This document shows, piece by piece, positions 25,081 to 34,488 of a stretch of 64,000 nucleotides of DNA. Under the pieces are notes generated by a model. It had not been told where the DNA came from. It searched no databases and saw only the letters and a program-made list of their open reading frames with translations. Source of the DNA: Flaviflexus massiliensis. GTDB taxonomy: Bacteria; Actinomycetota; Actinomycetes; Actinomycetales; Actinomycetaceae. The translations under genes and the position numbers were made by a program. The DNA lies in the NCBI RefSeq assembly GCF_001375495.1, contig NZ_LN831057.1:456411-520410 (forward strand), written 5' to 3'. Position 1 is the stretch's first letter. Each line of letters starts with the position of its first letter.

Positions 25081-25563
25081 CGTTAGTTTGGAACACCCTC
25101 ATCGTAACAACTGCTGAAATGATTGCAATATAGTTGCAAAAACTTGCCAACATGTTTCTGCAGATTTTGAAAGTCGTTTTGTAACCGCAATGAATAGCCC
25201 AAAAAAATTCAATGCCACTCTAAATTGTGGACTTTGAGGGAGGCTGCAAAAGGTTGCAAGAAAAATGTTGAGTTTGAAGCTGTGAGGCTCGACTGGCAAA
25301 GAAGGGGTTTTGAAAAGGTCTTGCAGGCAAGTGTTAGGAATAGTTCAAGGCAGGTGGTCTCGAGTGTGCATCTCCAGGAGGCTCAGCGAAATAGACGGAC
25401 TATTTGTGGCTGTGGTCATGGTGGCCCCACCGAGGAATCCTGACTACTAGGCCTTGCGTGAACTGATGAGTCCCGATAACCTGGCGGCATGTCGTCCTAA
25501 GTGAACTTTTCGAACCGTGTCTGAGGCTATGCCCGGCGGTTAACTTCACGTTCAAGGACACCC
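25081..25563. other. 483-bp gap, AT-rich at left
   Basis: It should hold the promoter for the leftward gene at 24810 and the leader of the rightward ABC-F pseudogene. No gene, tRNA or convincing long hairpin is seen. The part nearest the ABC-F gene (25440-25560) is GC-richer. Confidence 0.4.
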
Positions 25564-27323
25564 GTGCACAATCACAATTATCGCGACGTTTCGCGCACCT
25601 TCCTGGCTTCGAATTCCTCATCGGGTACTCACATCCGTGTCGAGAGAATATCAAAGTCGTTCCCGGACCGACGCGTCCTCACAGATGTGAGCCTGACTGT
25701 GAGCGCTGGCGAGCGCGTCTGATTCGTAGGCGAAAATGGTAGCGGGAAAACAACCCTCTTAAGGATCATTGCCGGACTGGATGAAGACTTTGGAGGTGAG
25801 ATTCAGGTCCCGGGTCAGGCGGGCTTTTACCACCAGGAGCTCCCTTTCCCGCTCTCGTGGTCAGTGGACGAAGTGCTGCTGGACGCGATGGCGGAACATA
25901 GGCAGGTGCTTGCCCGGATTGAAGATGCTGCAGTTCGGATCGCCCGGGGTGAGGACGAGACTGGGCAGGAATACGATGATGCTCTGGCTCATGCCGAACG
26001 GGTTGGCGCATGGGAGATTGAAGCTCTGTCGAGCCAGCTTCTTGATGGTTTTGGACTGGCTGATATTGACCGCATGCGAGATGTGGCGTCACTGTCGGGC
26101 GGTCAGCGACCATGCCTGTCCGTTGCCTGGCTTCTCATTCGATCCCCGGAAACGCTCCTTCTTGATGAGCCAACGAACCATCTTGATGATCGTGGAATGG
26201 ATCTGCTGGCGAGCATGGTGGTCTCGTGGAGGGGCCTGTCCTTCTAGCGAGCCATGACCGAGCGTTCCTCGATCAGGTGGCAACAACGATTCTCGACCTT
26301 GACGCGTCACCTAGCCGCCACGCCGACACCGTCAGGGATGATTCCCCGGGTAGCGGCTTCGGCCTATCAAAATATTCCGGTTCCTACAGCGACTATCTCG
26401 AAGCCCGTGCCCAGGAACGTGAGCGCTGGGAACAGCAGTATCGAGATGAGCAGGAACAATTAAAGGAACTGTAGGCGCGAGTCGCGCGCGGTCACGCCGT
26501 CGATAATCCCTCTCGTCCTCCCAAGTCGGAGGTGCGCATGGCTGCGAAGTTCTACTCAGACCGCAACGCCAAAGTCGTCTCCCGCAGGGCGAATGACGCC
26601 GAACGGGCGCTCGACCAGCTAAGACAAGAGCAAGTCCGGAAACCTCCCGAGCAACTAACTTTTAGCGGGCTTGCGGCCGCTCGTGCAGATGGTCCCGATG
26701 ATGAAGGTGATGATCGAACTGTGCTTGTCGGAACGAACCTTGCTTACCCGAGGAGGCTGAGACCGACCTCTGTCACTATTCGGCACCGCGACCGCCTCCT
26801 CATTACAGGGGAAAATGGGTCGGGCACGTCAACCCTGCTGAAGATCATCGGCGGTCAGCTGGGACGTCATGAGGGGAGCGTTAGTGCTCCCGGCCGGCTG
26901 CGTATCAATGCCTTGGCGCAGGATGTTGGAACAATCTTGAAGCAAAAGACTGTGGGTAGAGATTGGCGAGAGCTCAGTGTTAGCGATGCTTACCGGCAGG
27001 CCGTTGGTGAAGAACTGAGTGATCGTGTCAGTCTCAATACGTTCGGGCTCCTCTCTGGTCGCGACCAAAACCGGCCCGTGAGCTCACTGTCGACAGTACA
27101 GCAGCGCCGGCTCGAACTGGCCGTCCTCCTTGCCGACCCGCCGGACATACTCCTCCTCGACGAACCGACCAATCACTTCTTGTTGAAGCTGACGACCGAA
27201 CTGGAAGAATCCATTGCCAGATATCCGGGAGCTGTGGTTGTTGCTAGCCACGACCGGTGGTTGCGGCAGCGATGGGAGGGAAGAATCATTCACCTCAGAT
27301 CCGTCACGGAGAATGACGGATGA
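25564..27323 (+). pseudogene. ABC-F family ATPase, multiply disrupted
   Basis: The strand encodes a soluble two-domain ABC-F protein, of the kind that protects ribosomes or regulates translation, with no membrane part. NBD1 has Walker A VGENGSGKTTLLR, signature LSGGQR and Walker B LLLDEPTNHLDD. NBD2 has GENGSGTSTLLK (Lys of the P-loop changed to Thr), LSTVQQRRLELA (signature lost) and LLLDEPTNHF. Lesions: TGA at 25720-25722 just before NBD1 Walker A, a frameshift near 26230 in WRGPVLLASHDRAFLD, and a TAG at about 26472 in the linker. The GTG at 25564 is the best start. NBD2 active-site changes suggest long decay, not only sequence error. Confidence 0.85.
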
Positions 27324-27481
27324 CGATATAAGAGGATGACGATATTAGAGTGAAGGTATGTGCGCTCATCGTCGACTCAACGGTGGAGAGGTATAAGTGC
27401 CGACCACGGGCTGTCGGCACTGTCATTGGGGCTTATGCGGGTTCTTACCCATTCGTGGTTTCGGTTCAGAGGAGATAAAAA

Positions 27482-27510
27482 GTGGTGGGCAGGTCGTGCC
27501 TGCCCACCAC
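27482..27510 (-). terminator. rho-independent terminator of CsbD-like gene
   Basis: A 12-bp perfect stem (27482-27493 with 27499-27510) and 5-nt loop; leftward it is followed by TTTTT. It lies 25 nt past the CsbD stop. Confidence 0.85.
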
Positions 27511-27534
27511 GAAGGTCTAAGAAAGAAATAAAGA

Positions 27535-27744
27535 TTAGTCCTTCTTAAAGAGGTCCTTAACCTTATCGCCAGCGCTTTCAGCAAAGCCCTTGACGGACTC
27601 GCCAGCCTTCTTTGCCTTTGCGCTCAGCTGGTCACCCTTGCCTTCAGCTTCTAGCTTCTCGTTGTCAGTGGCCTTGCCAAAGCTTTCCTTGGCCTTGCCG
27701 CTGGCATCTTCGAACTCGTTCTTAGCCTTATCATCTAATCCCAT
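27535..27744 (-). CDS. CsbD-like stress protein
   Basis: A 69-aa very hydrophilic, Lys/Glu/Ala-rich protein with the CsbD pattern: MGLDDKAKNEFEDASGKAKE followed by KAEGKGDQLSAKAKK-like repeats. CsbD proteins are induced in general stress; their biochemical role is unclear. The ATG at 27742-27744 follows AAAGGAG by 7 nt. It is a single-gene unit with its own strong terminator. Confidence 0.85.
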   Translation of the reverse strand: MGLDDKAKNEFEDASGKAKESFGKATDNEKLEAEGKGDQLSAKAKKAGESVKGFAESAGDKVKDLFKKD

Positions 27745-27891
27745 GATGTGGCTCCTTTCCGTTGACGACGGGTTTACACAACCCAGTGTGCTCCACATCT
27801 CACGACCGCGCATCTTTTTACGCCATGAGGATAGTGGCCAGCAGTTTTATCCTCGATCGGCAACGCCGCTATTAGTGCGGAGGAAGTGAAG

Positions 27892-28005
27892 ATGAAGAGC
27901 AGAGTGAAGAAGTCGCAGTCGTCGATCACAGCCCCGTCAGAACCTGATTGTGAATCAACAGGTGAGCAACCCATCAGAATGCGTGCCAGACACTTGTTGA
28001 GCTAA
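27892..28005 (+). CDS. possible 37-aa small ORF before pheS
   Basis: An ATG after GGAGGAAGTGAAG opens 37 codons ([20 protein letters not shown]...) that end in TAATG near the pheS leader. It has a strong Shine-Dalgarno but no Phe codons, so it is not a phenylalanine attenuator peptide. I cannot tell a real small protein from chance. Confidence 0.3.
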   Translation: MKSRVKKSQSSITAPSEPDCESTGEQPIRMRARHLLS

Positions 28006-28064
28006 TGAGGGGAGGACAGGGGAGGTTCGTTAAGATGGTGCGAGATGTCAAGAGAAAGGCCAAC

Positions 28065-29144
28065 ATGTCCGAAGCACCATTGGACCCGCGCGACGAAGTG
28101 GGAGTGGCACAAGCCGTCACGGAGGCGCAGGAGGCATTTGCCCAAGCCACCACTTTTGACGAACTTAAGGAGGCGCGCCTTGCACACAGCGGCGATCATG
28201 CCCCCATCACCCTCGCAAACCAGCAGATCCGCGGCCTCGACAAGGCCGACAAGCCCGTAGCCGGCAAGATCATGGGTCGGGCACGCAAGGCAATTCAAGA
28301 GGCGCTCGCGGCAGCTACCGAGAGGCTCGAGGCAGAGGCCGAGGCGCGGATTCTCGTTGAAGAAACCGTTGACGTCACGCTGCCCACTCGCCGTGCACCC
28401 CTCGGAGCTCGCCACCCGCTTACGGTGATTATGGAAGATATCTCTGATTTCTTTATCGCCATGGGATGGGACATCGCTGAAGGCCCGGAAGTCGAGCATG
28501 AATGGTTTAACTTCGATGCCCTCAACTTCGGCCCCGATCACCCGGCGCGCCAGATGCAGGACACGTTCTACATTGACGGTGTGGCAGCAGGCGGGCAGGT
28601 TGAACACCAGGATGGTCTCATCCTCCGCACCCACACGTCACCCGTGCAGGCACGCGAAATGCTTGATCGCGGCGTACCCCTGTACGTTGCGGTGCCCGGC
28701 AAGGTGTTCCGTACGGATGCTCTCGATGCGACCCACACCCCCGTTTTCCACCAGATTGAGGGACTCGCTGTCGACAAGGGCCTGACTATGGAGCACCTGA
28801 AGGGCATCCTCGACCATCTCGCCAAGCACCTGTTCGGCCCCGATGCGAAAGCACGACTGCGGCCCTCGTTCTTCCCGTTCACGGAACCCTCCGCCGAGCT
28901 TGATATCTGGTTCCCGCAGAAGAAGGGCGGCGCTGGCTGGATCGAGTGGGGCGGTTGCGGCATGGTGAACCCCAACGTCCTCCTGTCGGCAGGAATCGAC
29001 CCGAACGAATACTCCGGTTTCGCATTCGGCATGGGTATTGAACGTGCCCTCATGCTCCGCCACGGTATTGCGGACATGCGCGACATCGTCGAGGGCGATA
29101 TTCGTTTCTCGCAGCAATTCTCAACCACTGGAAGGAGCATCTAA
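28065..29144 (+). CDS. pheS: phenylalanine--tRNA ligase alpha subunit
   Basis: Class II aminoacyl-tRNA synthetase subunit, 359 aa, which carries the active site for charging tRNA-Phe as an alpha2beta2 enzyme. The N-terminal coiled-coil arm is about residues 5-90. Catalytic landmarks are [18 protein letters not shown] (about 112-129), motif 2 [19 protein letters not shown] and motif 3 [15 protein letters not shown] near the end. I chose the ATG at 28065, with AGAAAGG 5 nt upstream; in-frame ATGs at 28005 and 28035 are alternatives that add basic residues. pheT begins 1 nt after its stop. Confidence 0.95.
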   Translation: MSEAPLDPRDEVGVAQAVTEAQEAFAQATTFDELKEARLAHSGDHAPITLANQQIRGLDKADKPVAGKIMGRARKAIQEALAAATERLEAEAEARILVEETVDVTLPTRRAPLGARHPLTVIMEDISDFFIAMGWDIAEGPEVEHEWFNFDALNFGPDHPARQMQDTFYIDGVAAGGQVEHQDGLILRTHTSPVQAREMLDRGVPLYVAVPGKVFRTDALDATHTPVFHQIEGLAVDKGLTMEHLKGILDHLAKHLFGPDAKARLRPSFFPFTEPSAELDIWFPQKKGGAGWIEWGGCGMVNPNVLLSAGIDPNEYSGFAFGMGIERALMLRHGIADMRDIVEGDIRFSQQFSTTGRSI

Positions 29145-29145
29145 C

Positions 29146-31707
29146 ATGCCACGTATTCCTCTTGACTGGCTCTCCGCCCACGTTGAAACCCCCGCCGATC
29201 TCACTGCCGATCAGCTCGCCCACGACCTCGTCAAGGTCGGGTTGGAAGAAGAAGAAATTCACCGAGGTGACGTGACCGGACCTATCGTGGTCGGCAAGGT
29301 CCTCACACTCGTGAAAGAAGAGCAGAAGAACGGCAAGCTCATCAACTACTGCCGAGTGGATGTGGGTAAGCACAACGACGCACCGGGCGAAGGTAAGGAG
29401 CCATCCGATCTGCCTTCCCGAGGGATCATTTGCGGTGCGCATAACTTCAAGGAAGGCGACTATGTTGTCGTCAGCCTGCCCGGCGCCATCCTGCCCGGTG
29501 ACTTCCGCATTGCAGCCCGCAAGACCTACGGACACATTTCTGACGGCATGATCTGCTCCCGTGCAGAACTCGGTCTTGGCACCGACCACGAGGGCATTAT
29601 CGTGCTCGCTGAAGCCGGTGACGAAGAAGCCATCTCCGAGATCCCCGCTCCCGGTGAGGACGTCCTTGGCTACCTCGGTCTCGGCAAGGAGACGCTTGAG
29701 ATCAACGTGACTCCGGATCGCGGTTACTGCTTCTCCATGCGAGGCGTGGCGCGCGAGTACTCCCACTCGACCGGAGCAAAGTTTACGGACCCGGGGCTAC
29801 CCGAAAACCTTGCGTACCCGCTACCCGAGCCGCACGGGGACGTGACGGTACGAGTGAACGATGAGGCGCCGATCAACGGTGTTGTTGGGTGCGATCGTTT
29901 TGTCACCCGTATTGTCACGGGCATCGATCCCAATGCGAAGAGCCCGAAGTGGATGACCGACCGCCTGTTCGAGGCCGGTATGCGACCCATTTCCCTGGCT
30001 GTCGATGTCACGAACTACGTCATGCTTGACCTGGGGCAGCCACTGCATGCCTACGATTTGGACAAGATGAGCCTCCCGATCGTTGTCCGCCGGGCACAGG
30101 AAGGGGAGAAGCTGACGACCCTCGACGATGTTGAACGCACCCTGCATGAGGAGGACCTCCTCATCACCGACATCGACGGCACCCGAATTCTTGGACTGGC
30201 CGGCGTCATGGGCGGGGAATCCACCGAGATTGGGGAAACTACGTGCAACGTTCTCATCGAGGCCGCTCATTTCGATTCGATTTCAATTGCACGCACCGCA
30301 CGTCGCCATCACCTGCCAACCGAAGCATCGAAGCGATTCGAGCGCGGCGTTGATACCCAGCTGGCTCCCGTTGCGGCCCAGCGCGTCGTCGACCTGCTCG
30401 TGGAGTACGGTGGCGGCACGGCCGGAGAAGATGTCTTCGATTTCAATGAAACCGCTCCCTACCCGGTTATCATCTTTGACCCGGCCGAGGTGACGAGACT
30501 GACGGGACTCAACCCGTCAAACGATGAAGTTGTGTCCCTACTTGAACAGATTGGGTGCGCCGTGGAAGGGGACTTCCCGCTCGAGGTGCAGCCCCCAACG
30601 TGGCGCCCCGACCTCGTCGGTCCCGCTCACCTGGTGGAAGAGATCGCTCGCCTCATTGGCTACGACGAAATTGCTACCCGCCTGCCAGCAGCTCCCGTCG
30701 GCCGTGGCCTGACGGCGCGTCAGCGTAGGCGTCGTGACATGATGAGGACCCTGGTGGAGATGGGGTGGACCGAAGTTCTGTCCTACCCGTTCGTGTCCTC
30801 CCAGGTCCACGACAAGCAGCTGATGGATGCGGATGATGAGCGGAGGGAGAGCCTCGCTCTGCACAACCCCCTCCAGGACGATGTCCCGCTCATGCGGACC
30901 TCGATCCTTGACTCTCTCCTGTCGACCGCCGCCCTGAATGTGGCACGTCAGAACACCGGTACCGCGGTTGTTGAGGCCGGGCTCGTTACCCATCCCTCCG
31001 GTATCATTCCCCAGGCCCCGCTCCCGGGTGCGGTCAAGCCCTCAAAGGAGCAACTCGATGGGCTCGCTGCGGCAACACCTTCCCAGCCGTATCACGTCGC
31101 GGGCGTTGCCGTACCCCAGGTGCACGAGCCGGGAGCCGGCTTCGCCCCGGTCGAATGGGATTGGCGGGACGCTATCGAAGCTGTCCTATCCATGGCCCGC
31201 GTGCTCGGACTCGAGGTGACGGTCCATGCGGACCAGCGCGCCCCCTTCCATCCCGGACGTCTCGCCCGTATCCAAGCCGGCGATACCATCATTGGCTACG
31301 CCGGTGAACTTGCTCCCGCAGTGTGCAAGAATTTTGATTTGCCCGCCCGCACGATTGCCTTCGAAGTCAATGCGGATCGCATTGACGAGGCCCGCGGTGA
31401 CGAAGCGATCTCGGTACAACAGGTCAAAACCCATCCGGCTGCGAAGGAAGACATCGCACTTGTCGTGTCCGACTCCGTCACCTCTGGCGAAGTCGAGGCC
31501 GTGATTCGCGAGGCAGGCGGCGACATTCTTGAGAATGTTTTGCTGTTTGATGTCTACACCGGCTCCCAGCTTGATGAGGGGACGAAGTCGCTTGCCTACG
31601 CCCTCCAGTACCGCAGTGATCACACGTTGACGGCGGAGGAAACGGCTGCGGCCCGCGAGCGCATCGTCAAGGCCGCCGCGAAGGCAGTTGGGGCTACGCT
31701 CAGGTGA
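29146..31707 (+). CDS. pheT: phenylalanine--tRNA ligase beta subunit
   Basis: An 853-aa partner of PheS. Domains in order: start MPRIPLDWLSAHVE, EMAP/OB-type tRNA-binding domain (about 40-160, with ICGAHNFKEGDYVVVSLPGA), B3/B4 editing domain (about 220-400, including HLPTEASKRFERGVD), B5 domain, catalytic-like core (RRRRDMMRTLVEMGWTEVLSYPF) and the C-terminal FDX-ACB domain (about 755-850, with HPAAKEDIALVV). Length is normal. The start ATG is 1 nt past the pheS stop with GGAAGGAG upstream. The stop overlaps the next gene by 4 nt, so pheST may be cotranscribed with the amidotransferase, ligase and SDR. Confidence 0.95.
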   Translation: MPRIPLDWLSAHVETPADLTADQLAHDLVKVGLEEEEIHRGDVTGPIVVGKVLTLVKEEQKNGKLINYCRVDVGKHNDAPGEGKEPSDLPSRGIICGAHNFKEGDYVVVSLPGAILPGDFRIAARKTYGHISDGMICSRAELGLGTDHEGIIVLAEAGDEEAISEIPAPGEDVLGYLGLGKETLEINVTPDRGYCFSMRGVAREYSHSTGAKFTDPGLPENLAYPLPEPHGDVTVRVNDEAPINGVVGCDRFVTRIVTGIDPNAKSPKWMTDRLFEAGMRPISLAVDVTNYVMLDLGQPLHAYDLDKMSLPIVVRRAQEGEKLTTLDDVERTLHEEDLLITDIDGTRILGLAGVMGGESTEIGETTCNVLIEAAHFDSISIARTARRHHLPTEASKRFERGVDTQLAPVAAQRVVDLLVEYGGGTAGEDVFDFNETAPYPVIIFDPAEVTRLTGLNPSNDEVVSLLEQIGCAVEGDFPLEVQPPTWRPDLVGPAHLVEEIARLIGYDEIATRLPAAPVGRGLTARQRRRRDMMRTLVEMGWTEVLSYPFVSSQVHDKQLMDADDERRESLALHNPLQDDVPLMRTSILDSLLSTAALNVARQNTGTAVVEAGLVTHPSGIIPQAPLPGAVKPSKEQLDGLAAATPSQPYHVAGVAVPQVHEPGAGFAPVEWDWRDAIEAVLSMARVLGLEVTVHADQRAPFHPGRLARIQAGDTIIGYAGELAPAVCKNFDLPARTIAFEVNADRIDEARGDEAISVQQVKTHPAAKEDIALVVSDSVTSGEVEAVIREAGGDILENVLLFDVYTGSQLDEGTKSLAYALQYRSDHTLTAEETAAARERIVKAAAKAVGATLR

Positions 31708-32423
31708 AGCCCTTCCTCTTCCTCGTTGCTCGCCCCGGGGGTGTCGTAGCCGACAGCGAATTGGCGGATCTGCGCAATTTCGGGGGGCTCGGCGACGACG
31801 ATCTCGTCTCGATTCGCCTCGAACAGCCGGTTCCCGTGCCGGATTTGGAGGACTTCTGTGCGGTCATCATTTCTGGTTCGCCCTACAACCTCATGTCGGC
31901 TCCGGAAGCGAAGCCACCCGCCCAGGTGAAAACCGAAGAAGTTCTCGCACGCGTGTGCGATGAGATTCTGGAGAAGGATTTCCCCACCCTGGGCCTGTGT
32001 TATGGGCTGCAGATGCTGACGTTGCGGGCCGGAGGATCTCTTACCAGGGACTATCCAGAGCGTATTTCAGCCCCCTATATCGAATTGACCGACGAAGGGA
32101 AGAGTGACCCGCTGCTGGAGGGAATGCCCGCAATCTTCCAGGCCTATTCCGGGCACGGCGAGTCCGTTGGTCAGGTCCCGGAAGGCGCCCGCATTCTCGC
32201 TTCGAGCGATCTCGTTCCCGTGCAGATGATGCGGATCGGACAGCACGTGTACGGCACACAATTTCATCCCGAAGTGTCGCGCGAGGGAATCCAGATCCGG
32301 ATCGATGCTTATGGTGGCGCCTATTTTGCTACTGATCAGCGCGAACAGGTCTTGGACGAGTGCCTCTCCGCTTACACTGACAACACGATTATCAGTAGGT
32401 TCATCGACACGTATCGGAGCTAG
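31704..32423 (+). CDS. class I glutamine amidotransferase-like protein
   Basis: A 239-aa GATase1 domain protein resembling stand-alone GMP-synthase-like amidotransferases. The nucleophile elbow is LGLCYGLQML with Cys99, and the rest of the triad is in QFHPEVS with His188 and Glu190. GTG start overlaps the pheT stop by 4 nt (GTGA). No synthetase domain is fused. In this packed cluster it could act on a gamma-glutamyl compound or supply ammonia to the ligase-type protein encoded next; that is inference. Confidence 0.75.
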   Translation: MKPFLFLVARPGGVVADSELADLRNFGGLGDDDLVSIRLEQPVPVPDLEDFCAVIISGSPYNLMSAPEAKPPAQVKTEEVLARVCDEILEKDFPTLGLCYGLQMLTLRAGGSLTRDYPERISAPYIELTDEGKSDPLLEGMPAIFQAYSGHGESVGQVPEGARILASSDLVPVQMMRIGQHVYGTQFHPEVSREGIQIRIDAYGGAYFATDQREQVLDECLSAYTDNTIISRFIDTYRS

Positions 32424-32425
32424 CT

Positions 32426-33580
32426 ATGGACTTTTCTCGTTCCGCCCAATCCACCGTCGGGATCGAATGGGAGCTTCAGCTCATCGACCAGGACTCAAAT
32501 GACCTGCGTCAAGCGGCTGGCTATGTCATGGAGCAGTTGGAAGGCCAAGAATTTATTCAGGCCGAAATGCTCATGAACACGATCGAGGTGACCTCGGGCG
32601 TACACGAGACCATTGCTGGCTGCATTGACGACATCAGGATTGGTGCCGAGGCGGTCCGGAAGGTGACAGATCCGCTCCGGATCGATATTGCGACAGCAGG
32701 TTCCCATCCCTTCGCCAATCCGGCCTACCAGCGGGTGACGGACTCGGCCCGCTACGAAGAACTCGTCAACCGCACCCAGTACTGGGGGCGCCAAATGCTC
32801 CTCTTCGGCACCCACGTTCATGTCGGCATCAACAGGAGAGACAAAGTCCTGCCGATCCTGCGCGCCATGCTGACCCGCGGATTCCACATTCAGGCGCTCT
32901 CCTCATCCTCCCCCTACTGGGCTGGTGAACATACGAAGTACGCCTCGAACCGGGCCATGGTCTTCCAGCAGCTCCCCACAGCTGGTACGCCCCGCCAGTT
33001 CGAAGAATGGCACGAGCTTGAGCAGTTCACAACGGATCTTCAAAAGACCGGTGTCATCCAGGACTTTAACGAGGTGAGGTGGGATATTCGCCCGTCGCCG
33101 GGATGGGGGACATTGGAAACCCGGGTGTGCGATGCAAACACGAACGTTCATGAGCTGCAGGCCATCGCCGCACTCATCCACTGCCTCGTCGACTACTATT
33201 CGACCGAACTCGACGAGGGCCGGGAGCTTCCCACCATCCCTGAATGGTATGTCAACGAAAACAAGTGGCGGTCCTCGAGATACGGAATGGATGCGGTCCT
33301 CATCGTCGACCGTGAGGGCAATCAGGAACCCGTCACGGATACGGTTAATCGCATGCTCCGCAATCTTGAGCCAACCGCCGCGAAGCTCGGCTGTCTTGAC
33401 GAACTCTCCGGCATCTACGACATCCTCGAACTCGGTGCCGCCTACCAGCGGTTTATTGAGGTCGCGAACAGAAATGAAGGCTCGCTCGATGCCGTTGTTG
33501 AGCACATGAGGAGCGAAATGAGGGAAGACAAGCCCCTCCCACCAGCATTCACCGCACCCCACAGAAAGGGACCCCGTTGA
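32426..33580 (+). CDS. carboxylate-amine ligase, glutamate-cysteine ligase type 2 (YbdK)
   Basis: A 384-aa ATP-dependent ligase of the GCS2/YbdK family. The start MDFSRSAQSTVGIEWELQLID has the family Glu-x-Glu metal site, LLFGTHVHVGI (near 130) is the central strand, and DIRPSPGWGTLETRVCD (about 216-232) is the conserved active-site loop. Such enzymes couple glutamate to an amine such as cysteine; YbdK has weak GCL activity, and the actinobacterial mycothiol or ergothioneine routes use related ligases. It begins 2 nt after the amidotransferase stop. Confidence 0.8.
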   Translation: MDFSRSAQSTVGIEWELQLIDQDSNDLRQAAGYVMEQLEGQEFIQAEMLMNTIEVTSGVHETIAGCIDDIRIGAEAVRKVTDPLRIDIATAGSHPFANPAYQRVTDSARYEELVNRTQYWGRQMLLFGTHVHVGINRRDKVLPILRAMLTRGFHIQALSSSSPYWAGEHTKYASNRAMVFQQLPTAGTPRQFEEWHELEQFTTDLQKTGVIQDFNEVRWDIRPSPGWGTLETRVCDANTNVHELQAIAALIHCLVDYYSTELDEGRELPTIPEWYVNENKWRSSRYGMDAVLIVDREGNQEPVTDTVNRMLRNLEPTAAKLGCLDELSGIYDILELGAAYQRFIEVANRNEGSLDAVVEHMRSEMREDKPLPPAFTAPHRKGPR

Positions 33581-34335
33581 GAATTCTCGTCACCGGCGCA
33601 TCGCGCGGCATCGGAGCACACATTGCTACCGCTCTTGCAGAACCGGGCCGCACACTCCACCTTCAAGCCCGAACCACAGAAGCACTGAACAATACGGCCA
33701 GAGCCTGTGAAAAGGCCGGTGCCACCGTCATGACCCACGCTGACGAACTGACAATCGAGGGTGCAACAGCCCTGGCCGAGGCGGTGGGGCAGCTGGACAT
33801 GATTGTTAATAATGCTGGGGTGGCCGGGACGGAAAGCCTGCCGTGGGAAACGTCGACTGACGATTTCGTTGAGACGATGACAACGAACGTCTTTGCCCCG
33901 TTCATTCTGAACTCGGCAGCGGCACGAGGAATGCTCGGCAGGGGCGGATACATTGTCGACCTGTCGTCCGGTGCGGCCGTGACCGACAGGGCGGACTCGG
34001 TTGACTACTGGGTGTCGAAAACCGCTCTCATGAGGCTTGGCGGCTCATTCCACCTCGCAGGTCAGGAACACGGAATCAAGGTCTTCGAAGTGGCACCCGG
34101 CGTTGTGAAGACCGATATGACCCTCAGCATGTCGATGCATGACGGCCGGACCGAGTGGACGGAACCATCCGAGATCGCCGGCATTGTTTCCGCGATCTCC
34201 CGCGGCGAGCTCGATGCACTTGCAGGCACCCACATTCGTGCCGGAGTCGATCAGCTGTCCGAGCTCAAAGAGCGGGCTCGTCAGGGTGTTGGCCCCAATG
34301 CGCGCAAGCTTCGGCTAACCGGCTGGGATGAATAG
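33577..34335 (+). CDS. short-chain dehydrogenase/reductase
   Basis: A 252-aa classical SDR. NAD(P)-binding TGASRGIG is at 7-14, NNAGVAG at about 85-91, catalytic Ser in VDLSSGAAV and YWVSK (Tyr/Lys pair) near 149-153. The TTG start at 33577 overlaps the ligase stop (TTGA), and GAAAGGG lies about 5 nt upstream. It is the last gene of the packed run starting with pheS and is followed by a strong terminator. The substrate is unknown. Confidence 0.82.
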   Translation: MRILVTGASRGIGAHIATALAEPGRTLHLQARTTEALNNTARACEKAGATVMTHADELTIEGATALAEAVGQLDMIVNNAGVAGTESLPWETSTDDFVETMTTNVFAPFILNSAAARGMLGRGGYIVDLSSGAAVTDRADSVDYWVSKTALMRLGGSFHLAGQEHGIKVFEVAPGVVKTDMTLSMSMHDGRTEWTEPSEIAGIVSAISRGELDALAGTHIRAGVDQLSELKERARQGVGPNARKLRLTGWDE

Positions 34336-34425
34336 CTCAGGCCGGCTGGGATAAGGAGCACAGGAAGCCAGGCTCATCTTCACTGCCCACCTGGAATTGT
34401 GGGACACGGAAGCATATAGAGATAC

Positions 34426-34460
34426 GAGGAGGGGGTGCAAGCTGGTTGCACCCCCTCCTC
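34426..34460. terminator. strong bidirectional terminator
   Basis: A 15-bp perfect stem (34426-34440 with 34446-34460) with a 5-nt loop between the convergent SDR and CorC/HlyC genes; TTCGTTCTATTT follows rightward. Confidence 0.85.
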
Positions 34461-34488
34461 TTCGTTCTATTTAAGGCTTCCGAATGAA

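Noticed and set aside
27745..28064. Phenylalanine attenuator or T-box before pheS
   Set aside because: No Phe-rich leader peptide, no T-box motif and no terminator/antiterminator pair are visible.
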